Assembly (NCBI RefSeq): GCF_005049105.1
Contig: NZ_SUKA01000008.1
Location: forward strand, 62,001 to 126,000
Length of the DNA: 64,000 nucleotides
Origin: Sphingobacterium alkalisoli
GTDB lineage: Bacteria; Bacteroidota; Bacteroidia; Sphingobacteriales; Sphingobacteriaceae
Direction of reading: 5' to 3'
A program made the position numbers and the translations under genes. This document shows, one piece after another, positions 62,945 to 64,000 of this stretch. The notes beneath the pieces are model-generated. The model worked only from the letters and a program-made list of their open reading frames with translations, made no database searches and was not told the origin of the DNA. Position 1 is the stretch's first letter. The number at the start of each line of letters is the position of its first letter.

Positions 62945-64000
62945 TTAATAATTATAATGACTATTTCGCTTCGTCAATTTAAGATCTTGCAAGATGCTCG
63001 CTTTGGCTCGAATAGTTACATTATAACTTTGATATCGGCCAAAAGGGACCCAACCAAAGGACATGTCCCAACAATGCAGATCACGATAAATAGAAAAGCG
63101 TGTTAAAGAAACTTCCTTTTGCTTAAAATCATACCCACTATTAAATTGTATCTTCCATTTCGGCGTTACATTAAAATCACCATGCAAATTTACCGTGGCA
63201 GTGTAGTCACCCATTTCCTTACGCTCTACCGCATCGAAGCGGCGCATGTACTGAAAACTAAAGGATCCGGCCAGATTCCAAGGAATATTAAAATCGACAA
63301 AGGCATTTGGATCCGTACTTATTCTTGCCAGAGCATCAGACTGCTCTTGAGTCATCGCCGGCATATTGTTTCGCAAGGAATCAATATTATCACTCCTGCT
63401 TTTTGAAGCATCCGGATTAAAACTATAGTCGAAAGACAAGCCAAAATTAGTAAGGCGGGCAAGTTTGCCATCCTCAATGGCAAACCGATTATAACGCTGC
63501 CCTCGCTCATCAAGCTGATAAGGATCAAATGATCCGTTAAAATTCAAGTTTATTTTCTGATTAAACAGGGATGTTCTTCCAGAAAAACTGATTGTTGAAA
63601 GCTTCAATGAATCCGCAGCAAAGTTGTAGTTACCGCTAAACGTTAACCCTTGTATGATCGGAATTTTTTTAAATCCTTTTCCTGTAGTATCATTCTCCGT
63701 CCGTACTTTTGCTTCGATATTGTTATCTACAGAGAACCCTATTCCTGCTGATTGCCCCCTTGATGGAGAACCATAGATACCTCCTTCAAAAATAGAATAA
63801 TCTCGTAAACGGCCACTTTCATCGATGTAAGACTTATAGAAACCATACATCGGATCAGAAAAATCGGGACGGTAGTTAAAATTCACAGATGGCGTTACCA
63901 CATGACGTATGGCTTCGACTTTTCCAATTTTGGGATACATACCATATATTTTGGTGGAAAGTCCACTCGAAAATGAATAATCATATGCCCTTCTAAATCC
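62945..64000 (-). CDS. lptD: LptD-like LPS-assembly outer-membrane protein, 3' part
   Basis: The frame is open to the window edge (upstream codons read GFRRAYDYSFSSGLSTKIYG before the Met at 63940), so the gene is cut off at its 5' side. The 351 visible residues are a strand-rich barrel with RHVVTPSVNFNYRPDFSD and an ending CWDMSFGWVPFGRYQSYNVT, IRAKASILQDLKL, characteristic of Bacteroidetes LptD C-termini. LptD inserts LPS in the outer leaflet. cinA follows at once, which is a common Bacteroidetes neighbourhood to my knowledge. Confidence 0.85.
   Translation of the reverse strand, partial: GFRRAYDYSFSSGLSTKIYGMYPKIGKVEAIRHVVTPSVNFNYRPDFSDPMYGFYKSYIDESGRLRDYSIFEGGIYGSPSRGQSAGIGFSVDNNIEAKVRTENDTTGKGFKKIPIIQGLTFSGNYNFAADSLKLSTISFSGRTSLFNQKINLNFNGSFDPYQLDERGQRYNRFAIEDGKLARLTNFGLSFDYSFNPDASKSRSDNIDSLRNNMPAMTQEQSDALARISTDPNAFVDFNIPWNLAGSFSFQYMRRFDAVERKEMGDYTATVNLHGDFNVTPKWKIQFNSGYDFKQKEVSLTRFSIYRDLHCWDMSFGWVPFGRYQSYNVTIRAKASILQDLKLTKRNSHYNY

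Overview
The window looks like chromosomal DNA of a Bacteroidetes bacterium, most likely family Sphingobacteriaceae (Sphingobacterium/Pedobacter-like). Reasons: a SusC/SusD pair with an ECF sigma and FecR anti-sigma factor, GH127 and GH51 arabinosidases, an MG2-domain outer-membrane protein, a Bacteroidetes-style LptD, Bacteroidetes-type promoters (TAnnTTTG at -7), and moderately AT-rich DNA with many TAA stops. This is inferred from gene families and motifs; no database was searched.

Layout. 1-4.5 kb: end of an unknown gene, then sucA-sucB (2-oxoglutarate dehydrogenase E1 and E2). 4.5-8.4 kb: a tight envelope cluster of GtrA flippase-like protein, GT39 glycosyltransferase, an outer-membrane barrel and a polytopic protein with a GEEISWGQR signature; convergent to it are an LtaS-like phosphotransferase/sulfatase and a PAP2 phosphatase. 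11-14.8 kb: valS, two tandem DUF4342-type small proteins and a Pmp3/YqaE peptide.

14.8-25.6 kb: a GC-richer polysaccharide-utilisation-type locus, all on the minus strand, in transcription order ECF sigma, FecR anti-sigma, GH16-like lipoprotein, SusC with an N-terminal STN signalling domain, SusD, and a secreted FAD-dependent oxidoreductase. The expected logic is trans-envelope signalling: ligand on SusC, STN to FecR, release of sigma, transcription of the uptake genes. Its intergenic regions hold paired structured elements that ordinary annotation misses: two homologous ~125-nt plus-strand units ending in intrinsic terminators, lying opposite the 5' regions of the GH16 gene and susC, and two related stem-loops in the leaders of the GH16 gene and susD. 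These are the best candidates here for an undescribed regulatory system.

25.9-26.7 kb: a ~640-bp non-coding satellite array built from ~21-nt units with 84/105-bp higher-order spacing, then tRNA-Asn. 26.8-34.6 kb: mgtE, an AT-rich gap, a large metallopeptidase-like surface protein, a small UVR-motif protein and a hybrid histidine kinase. 34.6-39.8 kb: a two-gene arabinan/arabinose-glycan operon (GH51 fused to a GH43-like N-terminus, overlapping GH127). 39.8-50.1 kb: pssA, rho, a FucP-type sugar transporter, two GlcNAc-kinase-like genes, UPF0173 hydrolase, YbaB, tdk, a candidate small RNA and glutathione peroxidase. 50.3-64 kb: M61 protease, REP-like palindromes, acyl-CoA synthetase, YihY/BrkB, an MG2/TonB-plug protein, cardiolipin synthase, a second acyltransferase E2, CinA and the 3' part of lptD, which runs off the end.
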